Origin: Pseudomonas sp. KU43P
GTDB lineage: Bacteria > Pseudomonadota > Gammaproteobacteria > Pseudomonadales > Pseudomonadaceae
Direction of reading: 5' to 3'
DNA: 64,000 bases
NCBI RefSeq assembly: GCF_033095865.1
Contig: NZ_AP019365.1
Span: 2,267,501-2,331,500, forward strand
Shown here: positions 54,903 to 62,363 of the stretch, piece after piece
Numbering within the stretch: the stretch's first letter is position 1
Layout of the letters: each line of letters starts with the position of its first letter
Translations under genes and position numbers: made by a program
Notes under the pieces: generated by a model
What the model saw: the letters and a program-made list of their open reading frames with translations, nothing else
Told to the model about the DNA's origin: nothing
Databases searched by the model: none

Positions 54903-54917
54903 CCGATCATATATCGG
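54903..54917. promoter_or_regulatory. Palindrome CCGAT-N5-ATCGG between LysR and acyl-CoA dehydrogenase
   Basis: Perfect 5-base inverted repeat inside an AT-rich divergent spacer, 28 bases upstream of the LysR start. Candidate operator for the NodD-like regulator. Confidence 0.45.
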
Positions 54918-55013
54918 TTATGAATGTTTATACACGTAGAAAATAGACTAGGTGGATCGAGGCCGGCTGCTCTAGGCTCTGCCCATGTACTTCCAACCGT
55001 GAAGGTAGCCCCG

Positions 55014-56243
55014 ATGGATTTCGCCTATTCGCCCAAGGTTCAGGCACTGCGCGAGCGTGTCACCGCGTTCATGGACGCCCATGTCTATCCCGCAGAAGCG
55101 GTCTTCGAGCGCCAGGTCGCCGAAGGTGACCGCTGGCAGCCCACTGCGATCATGGAGGCGCTCAAGGCCAAGGCCCAGGCCGAAGGCCTGTGGAACCTCT
55201 TCCTGCCCGAGTCTGAATACGGCGCCGGCCTGAGCAACCTGGAATACGCGCCGCTGGCCGAGATCATGGGCCGCTCGCTGCTGGGGCCGGAGCCGTTCAA
55301 CTGCTCGGCGCCGGACACCGGCAACATGGAAGTGCTGGTGCGTTATGGCAGCGATGCGCAGAAGCGCCAGTGGCTGGAGCCGCTACTGCGTGGCGAGATC
55401 CGCTCCGCCTTCGCCATGACCGAGCCGGACGTGGCCTCATCGGACGCTACCAACATGGCCGCCACCGCCGTGCGTGACGGTGATGAGTGGGTGATCAATG
55501 GCCGCAAGTGGTGGACCTCCGGTGCCTGCGACCCGCGTTGCAAGGTGATGATCTTCATGGGCCTGTCCAACCCTGAAGGCCCGCGCCACCAGCAGCACTC
55601 GATGGTACTGGTGCCGACCGATACTCCGGGCGTGAAAATCGTACGGCCGCTGCCGGTGTTCGGCTACGACGACGCCCCTCACGGCCACGCCGAAGTGCTG
55701 TTCGAGAACGTGCGGGTGCCCTACGAGAACGTGATCCTCGGCGAAGGCCGCGGTTTCGAGATCGCCCAGGGCCGTCTGGGGCCAGGCCGGATTCACCACT
55801 GCATGCGTTCGATCGGCATGGCCGAACGGGCGCTGGAGCTGATGTGCAAGCGCTCGGTCGCCCGCACAGCCTTCGGCCGCCCGTTGGCGCGGTTGGGCGG
55901 CAACGTCGACAAGATCGCCGACTCGCGCATGGAAATCGACATGGCGCGCCTGCTGACACTCAAGGCCGCATACATGATGGACACGGTGGGCAACAAGGTC
56001 GCCCGCAGCGAAATCGCGCAGATCAAGGTGGTGGCACCGAACGTGGCGTTGAAGGTGATCGACCGGGCGATCCAGATGCATGGCGGGGCAGGGGTGAGCG
56101 GGGACTTCCCGTTGGCGTACATGTATGCGATGCAGCGCACGCTGCGTTTGGCCGATGGGCCGGATGAAGTGCATCGGGCGGCGATTGGCAAGTATGAGAT
56201 CGGCAAGTATGTGCCGGCGGAGATGTTGCGTAGCGGGCGGTAG
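55014..56243 (+). CDS. Acyl-CoA dehydrogenase (ACAD10/11-like)
   Basis: A 409-residue flavoenzyme that would form a 2,3-enoyl-CoA from an acyl-Co[17 protein letters not shown] near residue 130, W-W-T-S-G-A near 165 and the C-terminal [16 protein letters not shown] block fit the FadE-like ACAD10/11 subgroup. ATG 55014 is 8 bases after GAAGGT. The divergent LysR gene is its likely controller; no phosphotransferase partner, often seen with this subgroup, is adjacent. Confidence 0.88.
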   Translation: MDFAYSPKVQALRERVTAFMDAHVYPAEAVFERQVAEGDRWQPTAIMEALKAKAQAEGLWNLFLPESEYGAGLSNLEYAPLAEIMGRSLLGPEPFNCSAPDTGNMEVLVRYGSDAQKRQWLEPLLRGEIRSAFAMTEPDVASSDATNMAATAVRDGDEWVINGRKWWTSGACDPRCKVMIFMGLSNPEGPRHQQHSMVLVPTDTPGVKIVRPLPVFGYDDAPHGHAEVLFENVRVPYENVILGEGRGFEIAQGRLGPGRIHHCMRSIGMAERALELMCKRSVARTAFGRPLARLGGNVDKIADSRMEIDMARLLTLKAAYMMDTVGNKVARSEIAQIKVVAPNVALKVIDRAIQMHGGAGVSGDFPLAYMYAMQRTLRLADGPDEVHRAAIGKYEIGKYVPAEMLRSGR

Positions 56244-56260
56244 TTGCTGCTGATTCTCTT

Positions 56261-56287
56261 GCGGGACAGGCGCAATGCTTGTCCCGC
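56261..56287. terminator. Hairpin downstream of the acyl-CoA dehydrogenase
   Basis: Inverted repeat gcgggaca / tgtcccgc with an 11-base loop, 18 bases after the stop codon. No U-run follows. It marks the edge of the normal-composition chromosome before the AT-richer islet. Confidence 0.55.
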
Positions 56288-56362
56288 ATTACCTGTTAAC
56301 GATGTTTTGAAGGATAGTTCTTCGCTATTTGGAGGAAGTTTCTATTTCTCGTTTGTGGGTAA

Positions 56363-56524
56363 TTAATTCCCTGAGTTGCTGTTAGGGATGGTCTGAGTAG
56401 TACAAATCAGGGCCGCCAATCCCTTCCACGGTACAACCTGATCCATCACGATGAGGAACAACTCCTTGCAGGTTTTCTTGCGCTTACCGGCGTACTCGGC
56501 GTCGGCGAAGGTCATCTGCTTCAT
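56363..56524 (-). pseudogene. IS5-family transposase, N-terminal fragment
   Basis: Reading from ATG 56524, the first 40 codons (to about 56405) match my recollection of the N-terminus of a common Pseudomonas IS5-family transposase: M-K-Q-M-T-F-A-D-A-E-Y-A-G-K-R-K, K-E-L-F-L-I, and V-V-P-W-K-G-L-x-A-L-I. Homology then stops and the frame ends after 13 unrelated codons. The segment TTAGGGATGGTCTGA at 56381-56395, just past the break, resembles an IS terminus, so an internal deletion is possible. Not functional. Confidence 0.7.
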
Positions 56525-56555
56525 CGGAAAAATCGGGCAACGGGATCGGCGTATT

Positions 56556-56957
56556 TCACCAGATTTGGAAAGTCTTTTTCAGAATTTCCCTAGCAATCAA
56601 AATCAGAGCTATGAAATACAGAGCTGCCGGGAAAATGGCTAGAAATGCCCCATTGAAAGCCACGCTGAGACTGAGCAGCCCTACAACCAAAGAGAAAGCT
56701 GCCGGCGGAATACTCAGTGCAAAATAAGCAGCTCTACAAGTTGCCCCGCCACGTAAGCCTGGTCTAGCCAGAGACGCCGCAACGCAAAAGAAGGCCACGA
56801 AAAGCGTGAAGTAGAAAACGTACATCACAAAATATTCGTAGACCTGACCGCGCTCATCACCAGAGTCGAATTCCTTTCGAAGCAAGAGCCACAGTAGAAT
56901 GTTTGCAAAACATATAACCACCAAGGGAGATAACCTTGCCAAAAACCCCTTTGCCAT
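56556..56957 (-). CDS. Four-helix membrane protein, probable immunity protein for the colicin-M-like bacteriocin
   Basis: A 133-residue hydrophobic protein with four predicted membrane helices (about 8-27, 42-64, 74-98 and 101-121) and few charged residues. It lies directly downstream of the bacteriocin gene on the same strand. Immunity to Pseudomonas M-type bacteriocins can be provided by small four-helix inner-membrane proteins (PmiA type), so size, topology and place all fit. I do not recognise the sequence itself. ATG 56957 follows AAGGGAAGAG; an earlier start 14 codons upstream lies within a hairpin. Confidence 0.65.
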   Translation of the reverse strand: MAKGFLARLSPLVVICFANILLWLLLRKEFDSGDERGQVYEYFVMYVFYFTLFVAFFCVAASLARPGLRGGATCRAAYFALSIPPAAFSLVVGLLSLSVAFNGAFLAIFPAALYFIALILIAREILKKTFQIW

Positions 56958-56973
56958 TTTGTCTCTTCCCTTG

Positions 56974-57001
56974 AAATGCGCGCTATCTCTAGAGCGCATT
57001 T
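56974..57001. other. Hairpin between the bacteriocin and immunity genes
   Basis: Perfect 8-base inverted repeat aaatgcgc / gcgcattt with a 12-base loop, between the bacteriocin stop and the immunity gene's ribosome-binding site. It lacks a U-run, so partial termination or mRNA processing that balances toxin and immunity is possible. Confidence 0.5.
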
Positions 57002-57010
57002 GTTAAAATG

Positions 57011-57841
57011 CTACTTCCGAATCGAGATCGGGTATGACCCCTGAATTTCGATCGAGTACGGCTTAGCGTTAAGCTCTTGTTGAATCTTGGCTAAAATTGC
57101 GGTAGCAGCTTCTCCGAACGCACTGCGCCATGAGCCTGGGTTTGCGTCGTATGTGTCGTTGTAGGCACGAGCCTCACCATCAAAATTGACTCGGCCATCC
57201 GCAAATTTGGTGATCGTACCCTCCACCTTCAGCGTGATGTTGCCCAACCAAAGACCTGTCATCCAAGAATCATTGGCCGTATTGTACGGGATCTTGTCCA
57301 AAGAGACGCGACTGCTACCAACCGTTGCGCTAGCCAAGGCATTGTCGAGTGCTGAAATAGATTGAGCATTAAGGTTGAGTCCTAACGAATTGATACTCGT
57401 TTTCGCCACGCTACCTTCACCGTACATGAAGTGCCCTAAGGCCGCAACAGGCGTTAAGACGCTTCCCGAAAACTCAGTAGGCTGCGACGCCTCTGGCGGT
57501 GCCAGCGGATCTTTAGAGCCTACATACCAAAGTGCTTGGGCTGGTGTAGTGCCAGGGTTCTTGCACATGTAGGTGTCCGCCCACTTCAGTCCATAGCAAT
57601 CCTTTCGGAACGATGGGTAGATACCGCCTGGGAATGTACCGTTAGTCATATTGGCTGCTTGCTCATTACAGAGCTTAATCACCATTTCACGCCACATACC
57701 CTGACCATAGTAATTATGGCGCTGGAGCATTTGACCGCGAAGAATATTAGCAGGGTTTGGCGATGGGAAAGGAAGACCACCGGAAGAGCTGTAACCTGGA
57801 GCAGTTGCGTTAACATTAATTGGAGGAAGTTCAATAGACAT
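57011..57841 (-). CDS. Colicin-M-like bacteriocin (lipid II-degrading fold) with altered catalytic motif
   Basis: A 276-residue protein whose C-terminal half aligns with colicin M as I recall it: L-T-P-V-A-A-L-G-H-F-M-Y-G (129-141), G-N-I-T-L-K-V-E-G-T-I-T (200-211) and the catalytic block at 229-239. Colicin M needs D-x-Y-D-x5-H-R; here it reads Asp229-Thr-Tyr231-Asp232-x5-Trp238-Arg239, with Trp replacing His (codon TGG). The N-terminus I-E-L-P-P-I-N-V could be a TonB box and residues about 15-120 the receptor-binding part. No signal peptide, as normal for the family. Ribosome-binding site AAGGA. Colicin M cuts lipid II in the target periplasm; whether this variant does is open. Confidence 0.85.
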   Translation of the reverse strand: MSIELPPINVNATAPGYSSSGGLPFPSPNPANILRGQMLQRHNYYGQGMWREMVIKLCNEQAANMTNGTFPGGIYPSFRKDCYGLKWADTYMCKNPGTTPAQALWYVGSKDPLAPPEASQPTEFSGSVLTPVAALGHFMYGEGSVAKTSINSLGLNLNAQSISALDNALASATVGSSRVSLDKIPYNTANDSWMTGLWLGNITLKVEGTITKFADGRVNFDGEARAYNDTYDANPGSWRSAFGEAATAILAKIQQELNAKPYSIEIQGSYPISIRK

Positions 57842-57883
57842 GATGGATCCTTTTAGTCGAGTGAAAGTCCACTTCTTCGGGAC

Positions 57884-58033
57884 TTAGGGATCGCTCTTAG
57901 GCGATAGCTCGAGACTCAAGGTCTTCACATGGTTCAGCGTCCCGCACCGGGAGCACTTGATCTGGAGCTGGGCCACCCCACCTGCACGAGCGAGGAGGCG
58001 GTTGCAATTTCCGCAACGAATATCTCTAAGCAT
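57884..58033 (-). CDS. com: Com-like zinc-ribbon translational regulator
   Basis: A 49-residue protein with two Cys pairs, C-G-N-C at residues 7-10 and C-S-R-C at 27-30, and the sequence M-L-R-D-I-R-C-G-N-C-N-R-L-L near the start. It fits the Com family; in phage Mu, Com binds mRNA to start translation of the DNA-modification gene mom. It is the first gene of the minus-strand cassette, 42 bases before the bacteriocin gene. No mom-like gene is nearby, so a role in bacteriocin translation is a hypothesis. AAGG lies upstream of the ATG. Confidence 0.8.
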   Translation of the reverse strand: MLRDIRCGNCNRLLARAGGVAQLQIKCSRCGTLNHVKTLSLELSPKSDP

Positions 58034-58122
58034 CTGCAAAGCCTTAAGTTTTTCAGCTAGGGATAGTCAGAAGTAGCTATGCCCCCCGTCGATTTTGAAA
58101 GAGGAAAATCAATCAAGCGCGA

Positions 58123-58515
58123 TCAAATCACCTGCTCATTTCTCTGGGTGCTGAATTCAGCTTTGGCATCGACATTGCCCAGGAACACGATGGGCAGGTT
58201 GTCGAGGGTTACCGAGGGTTGGCCACCTCGGGCGAGATCCGGGCTGTCTGCCTGCAGGGACGATTGCACGCCGATGGTCCGGCGCCAGGTGGTGCTGCGG
58301 CCAAACCATTGGCTGGCGTAGCCGACGTCCTCCACCACTTTCTCTTCGCCGAAGATCGTGCGTACGTGGGTCATCTGACCCGCTTCGTTATAGAAATACA
58401 CGCCGTTGAACAACACCGCCAAGCTACCCACGGCAAGTACCGGAATGGTAATGGCGGCGATGAGCCTGCGGCTGACGCGCAGTTGGGTGAAATCAGGGAT
58501 AGGCAGTTTTTGCAT
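58123..58515 (-). pseudogene. Truncated SPFH/band-7-like membrane protein, 5' part only
   Basis: A 130-residue frame with one membrane segment (about 18-40) followed by a segment resembling the start of prohibitin/band-7 proteins, including D-N-L-P-I-V-F-L-G-N-V-D-A-K-A-E-F-S. Full members continue for another 100-200 residues. Here homology stops near A-E-F-S-T (about 58150), where the AT-rich islet begins, and a few unrelated codons lead to a stop. ATG 58515 has a strong AAGGAG. The gene was probably cut by the islet; family assignment is moderately sure. Confidence 0.55.
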
Positions 58516-58626
58516 GGGGCACTCCTTGTGCAGGGAGCGCGCATGCTGACTAAGAGGGAAGGAGTGCCACAATCAGTCGATTCTCATTGGGCTTGTAGGA
58601 AAGGTCGATTGTGGCGACTCGTTGAT

Positions 58627-59691
58627 TCATGCTCGCAATTCCGGGTCCTTTTTCTTCGCCTCGGGCGTGGCGTTTTCATTCGACAAGGGGGCGGCAGGCT
58701 CGGCTTCCACCGCAGGTTTCTCCCCCCGCGTCTTGATCAACGACACCACCACCCCACCCAGCAACAACCCGAACGTCACCCCGAGCGACAGCAGCGCCGG
58801 CACCTTGCCGACCATGCCGTGATAGAAGATCTTGCAGCCGATGAAGATCAGCACCAGCGCCAGTGCGTACTTGAGGTACACGAACCGGTGCATCAGTGCC
58901 GACAGGGCGAAGTACAGCGAGCGCAGGCCGAGGATGGCGAAGATGTTCGAGGTGTAGACGATGAACGGATCCTGGGTGATGGCAAAGATCGCCGGCACAC
59001 TGTCGACAGCGAACACCAGGTCGGCCAGCTCGATCAACACCAGCGCCAGGAACAGTGGCGTCGCATAGCGCAGCGCCTTGCTCTGGCCGGGTGGGGTGAG
59101 GCGCACGAAAAAGTGCGCGCCATGGATCTGGTCGGTCACGCGCATGTGCCTGCGGACGAACTTGAGGATCGGGTTGTTGGCCAGGTCCGGGTGGCTGTCT
59201 TCTTTCGACAGGGCCATCTTCACCCCGGTGAACAGCAGGAACGCACCGAAGAGGTAGAGCACCCACTCGAAGTTCTGCACAAGCGTCGCGCCCACGCCGA
59301 TCATGATCGCGCGCAGGAACACCACGCCAAGGATGCCCCAGAACAGTACCCGGTGCTGGTAACGGCGGGGGATGGCGAAGAAGCCGAAGATCATCGCCAT
59401 GACGAACACGTTGTCCATCGAAAGCGATTGCTCGACCAGGAAACCGGTGTAGAACTCCAGCGCCGACTGCGCCCCCAGCTCGTACCAGACCCACACGCCG
59501 AACAGCACACCGACGCTGAAGTAGCCCGAATACAGCAGCAGGCTCTCGCGCATTTCGATTTCGCGGTTCTGCCGGTGCAGCACGCCCAGGTCGAGTACCA
59601 GCAAGCCGATGACGATGGCCAGGAATACCAGCCAAAGCCAAGTGCTGGTGCCCAGGAACGGGGTAGTGAGGAATGTCTGCAGAGCTGTCAT
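58627..59691 (-). CDS. TerC/Alx-family membrane protein
   Basis: A 354-residue inner-membrane protein with about nine hydrophobic segments. The family motifs E-x-S-L-S-M-D-N-V-F-V (E-Q-S-L-S-M-D-N-V-F-V-M-A near residue 87) and E-L-A-D-L-V-F-A-V-D-S-V-P-A (near 215) contain the metal-coordinating acidic residues. Alx/TerC proteins move manganese or protect against tellurite and support metalation of secreted enzymes. ATG 59691 follows AAGGAGGGG. The leader may fold over this site. Confidence 0.9.
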   Translation of the reverse strand: MTALQTFLTTPFLGTSTWLWLVFLAIVIGLLVLDLGVLHRQNREIEMRESLLLYSGYFSVGVLFGVWVWYELGAQSALEFYTGFLVEQSLSMDNVFVMAMIFGFFAIPRRYQHRVLFWGILGVVFLRAIMIGVGATLVQNFEWVLYLFGAFLLFTGVKMALSKEDSHPDLANNPILKFVRRHMRVTDQIHGAHFFVRLTPPGQSKALRYATPLFLALVLIELADLVFAVDSVPAIFAITQDPFIVYTSNIFAILGLRSLYFALSALMHRFVYLKYALALVLIFIGCKIFYHGMVGKVPALLSLGVTFGLLLGGVVVSLIKTRGEKPAVEAEPAAPLSNENATPEAKKKDPELRA

Positions 59692-59767
59692 GAGCCCCTC
59701 CTTGAATGTCGACGTTGCATGGCAACAGTGATCCGACATGGCGGCGCGGTCGCCGTCAGAGGGGCCC
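59692..59767 (-). promoter_or_regulatory. terC leader with possible Shine-Dalgarno-sequestering pairing
   Basis: In the minus-strand transcript the segment GGGCCCCTC (59767-59759) can pair with GAGGGGCTC (59700-59692), which covers the ribosome-binding site; eight of nine positions pair. The classical yybP-ykoY manganese riboswitch motifs found before E. coli alx were not visible. Confidence 0.4.
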
Positions 59768-59853
59768 GGTATCACATGGGTTTGAGCCTAGACCCATTGA
59801 GGCGTGATGCCGAATGGCGCGCTGTTACAAAACTTTGCCTGAAAGTACAGGGG

Positions 59854-60876
59854 TCAATGCACCCACCGGGCCCAATCGGCAATCCCTCGCGCCCGTTGCA
59901 GCAGTTCGCCAGCAGAGGCTTCACCGGTCACCGCCAGGCGCAGCCGGCCCAAGGCCCGGCCCTGTATGCGCTCGATCGACCCTTCAAGCAGCCGCACCTG
60001 CGACCCCAAGGCATTGGCCAATAGAGCAAGGTCAGGCTCGATACCTTTCACACCCGTGAACTGCAGTTCCAGATGCGCCTGCCCGGCAGCCTCTTCCGTA
60101 GCCTGGCGCGGGCGCTCATGGCTGGCCAGCAGCAACTGGCTCACCGAGTGCTGCGGCGCGCCGAACACCTGCCAGACCTCACCCTGTTCGACCACGCTGC
60201 CGTGGTGCAGCACGGCCACGCGGTCACACAGGTCGCGGATCACTTCCATCTCGTGGGTGATCAGGACGATGGTCAAGCCCAGCCGTTGGTTGATATCGCT
60301 CAGCAGCGCAAGGATGGCGCGAGTGCTTTGCGGGTCGAGCGCCGAGGTGGCTTCGTCGCACAGCAGGATGCTCGGTTGCAGTACCAGGGCTCGGGCGATT
60401 CCCACACGTTGTTTTTGCCCACCCGACAACTGCGCTGGATAGGCATCGGCGCGGTCGGCCAGCCCCACCAGTTGCAGCAGCTCACTGACTCTGCGCACGC
60501 GCTCCGGCGCCGGCACGCCGGCCATCTGCATTGGCAGCTCGACATTCTCAGCGACCGTGCGGCTGGCCAGCAGGTTGAAGTGCTGGAAAATCATCGCGAC
60601 CTTGCGCCGCAACTGGCGAAGGCCGTTGCTGCCGAGCGTGGCAATGTCCTCGCCCTCGATCAGCACCTGGCCGGTGCTGGGCGTTTCCAGGCGGTTGATC
60701 AGGCGCAGCAGGGTCGACTTGCCCGCACCGCTGCGGCCAATGATCCCGAACACCTCGCCCTGGCGAATGTGCAGGTCGATGCCCTGCAGCGCCGACAATC
60801 CGCCATAGCGCTTGTGGACCCCGCGCAATTGCAGCTGCGCGGTTGCAGCCAGCACTTCTTGTGGAAAACGGGTCAT
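59854..60876 (-). CDS. metN: Methionine-type ABC transporter ATP-binding protein
   Basis: A 340-residue ABC ATPase for D/L-methionine or related sulfur compounds. Walker [10 protein letters not shown] (near residue 47), signature L-S-G-G-Q-K-Q-R-V (near 148), Walker B I-L-L-C-D-E-A-T, and a C-terminal NIL regulatory domain (about 265-340) as in MetN. Last gene of the operon, 16 bases after the binding-protein gene. Confidence 0.92.
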   Translation of the reverse strand: MTRFPQEVLAATAQLQLRGVHKRYGGLSALQGIDLHIRQGEVFGIIGRSGAGKSTLLRLINRLETPSTGQVLIEGEDIATLGSNGLRQLRRKVAMIFQHFNLLASRTVAENVELPMQMAGVPAPERVRRVSELLQLVGLADRADAYPAQLSGGQKQRVGIARALVLQPSILLCDEATSALDPQSTRAILALLSDINQRLGLTIVLITHEMEVIRDLCDRVAVLHHGSVVEQGEVWQVFGAPQHSVSQLLLASHERPRQATEEAAGQAHLELQFTGVKGIEPDLALLANALGSQVRLLEGSIERIQGRALGRLRLAVTGEASAGELLQRARGIADWARWVH

Positions 60877-60892
60877 GGGAGGTCCTCGCTGG

Positions 60893-61672
60893 TCAGAAAC
60901 CCGGGGCGATCTGCCCTTTGTAGCGGGTCAGGATGAAGTTGCGGACTTCCGGCGAGTTCAGTGCCTTGGCCAGTTTCTGCAGGCCGTCGTTCTGCAGGTT
61001 GTCCGGGCGCGCCACCAGGTATTCGACGTACAAGTCCTTGCCTTTTTCGACGATCAGCGCGCTGTTGGTGTCGATGCCGGCTTCCAGGGCGTAGTTAGCG
61101 AACACGAACGCCAGGTCGACCTGCTTGACTGAGCGCGCCAGCATGGCCCCTTCGAGTTCGCGGATCTTGAAGTGGTGCGGGTTGGCAGTGATGTCACGCT
61201 GGGTCGACTGCGGATTGCTCGGGTCTTTGAGGCTGATCAGGCCGGCTTCGGCCAGCAGCACCAGAGCGCGACCGGTGTTCACCGGGTCGTTGGGGATGGC
61301 CACGCTGGCGCCGTCGGGCAGCTCGGCGAGGGTCTTGTACTTGGCCGAATAAGCGCCGAAGGGTTCGATGTGCACGCCAACCACCGGCACCAGGTTGGTA
61401 TGGCGGGCCTTGTTGAAGTCATCGAGGAATGGGCGGTACTGGTAGTAGTTGGCATCCAGGTTCTTCTGCGCCAGTTGCAGATTGGGCTGGATGAAATCGT
61501 TGAATACCTTGATGTCGAGGTCGACCCCTTGCTTGGCCAGGGTGGGTTTGACGAATTCGAGGATCTCGGCGTGGGGCACCGGGGTGGCGCCGACTACCAA
61601 GTGTTCGGCAGCCTGTGCAGAAAAGCTGTGAGCGGCGATGAGTGTGGCAAGGGCAGCCAGGGTCTTTTTCAT
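60893..61672 (-). CDS. metQ: MetQ-family substrate-binding protein
   Basis: A 259-residue NlpA/MetQ-type periplasmic binding protein. The signal peptide (about 1-21) ends A-Q-A without a lipobox cysteine, so unlike E. coli MetQ it is probably free in the periplasm. [23 protein letters not shown] and A-I-P-N-D-P-V-N are family blocks. Placed between the permease and ATPase genes. Confidence 0.9.
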   Translation of the reverse strand: MKKTLAALATLIAAHSFSAQAAEHLVVGATPVPHAEILEFVKPTLAKQGVDLDIKVFNDFIQPNLQLAQKNLDANYYQYRPFLDDFNKARHTNLVPVVGVHIEPFGAYSAKYKTLAELPDGASVAIPNDPVNTGRALVLLAEAGLISLKDPSNPQSTQRDITANPHHFKIRELEGAMLARSVKQVDLAFVFANYALEAGIDTNSALIVEKGKDLYVEYLVARPDNLQNDGLQKLAKALNSPEVRNFILTRYKGQIAPGF

Positions 61673-61697
61673 GGGAGGTTTCCTGAAGGTATGGAAG

Positions 61698-62363
61698 TCA
61701 GCGTCGAGTGAAGTGGCGAACGAGGCGGTCTCCGCTCATCTGCAGCGCCTGTACCAGCACGATCAGCAGCAGCACGGTAACCACCATCACGTCGGTCTGG
61801 AAGCGTTGATAGCCAAAGCGGATGGCCAGGTCGCCCAGGCCGCCGCCACCGATCACGCCGGCCATGGCGGTGTAATCCACCAGCACGATGGCGGTGACGG
61901 TGATGGCCGCGAGCAGCCCGGTGCGGGCTTCGGGCAGCAGGGTGTGCCAGATGATCTGGCGGATGCTGCCGCCCATGGCCTGGCTGGCCTCGACCAGGCC
62001 CCGGTCGACTTCGCGCAGAGCGGTTTCCACCAGCCGAGCGAAGAACGGCGTGCAGCCCACCACCAGCGGCGGGATGGTGCCGCGCACGCCCAGTGAAGTG
62101 CCAGTCAGCACCGTGGTGAGCGGGATCAGCACGATCAGCAGGATGATGAACGGCAACGAGCGCAGCACGTTCACCAGCGCCGACAGCACGCGATACAGCG
62201 GCGCATTGGCCAGCAACTGGCGTTGCCCGGTGAGGTACAGCAGCACCCCCAGCGGCAGCCCGAACAACACCGTGAAGCCCAGCGCCGCGCCGAGCATGCT
62301 CAGCGTGTCGATGCAGGCCTGGAGGATTTCCGACCAGTCCAGATTCGCAAGCAGCTCGTTCAT
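61698..62363 (-). CDS. metI: MetI-type ABC transporter permease
   Basis: A 221-residue inner-membrane permease with five to six hydrophobic segments and the E-A-S-Q-A-M-G-G-S-x-x-Q-I-I cytoplasmic coupling loop near residue 128. Its ATG overlaps the stop of the monooxygenase gene (ATGA), tying transport and oxidation together in one operon. Confidence 0.92.
   Translation of the reverse strand: MNELLANLDWSEILQACIDTLSMLGAALGFTVLFGLPLGVLLYLTGQRQLLANAPLYRVLSALVNVLRSLPFIILLIVLIPLTTVLTGTSLGVRGTIPPLVVGCTPFFARLVETALREVDRGLVEASQAMGGSIRQIIWHTLLPEARTGLLAAITVTAIVLVDYTAMAGVIGGGGLGDLAIRFGYQRFQTDVMVVTVLLLIVLVQALQMSGDRLVRHFTRR

Larger units (their letters stand above)
56288..58122. mobile_element. AT-rich bacteriocin islet with insertion-sequence relic
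   Basis: About 1.8 kb with clearly lower GC and different codon use than its surroundings. It contains a truncated IS5-type transposase, a membrane immunity-like gene, a colicin-M-like gene and a Com-like gene, all on the minus strand. The islet abuts a truncated gene on its right side. No intact integrase, transposase or direct-repeat boundary was found, so the mechanism of entry is inferred. Edges are approximate. Confidence 0.6.

Noticed and set aside
56363..56524. A functional insertion sequence
   Set aside because: Only about 40 N-terminal codons of the transposase remain, and no second terminal repeat is recognisable.
59692..59840. yybP-ykoY manganese riboswitch before terC
   Set aside because: The conserved loop sequences of that riboswitch class could not be found; only a possible long-range pairing over the ribosome-binding site was seen.
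58219..60024. A 601-codon plus-strand open frame across terC
   Set aside because: It is the His/Gln/Arg-rich complement of terC and its neighbours; terC itself has clear family motifs and a ribosome-binding site.
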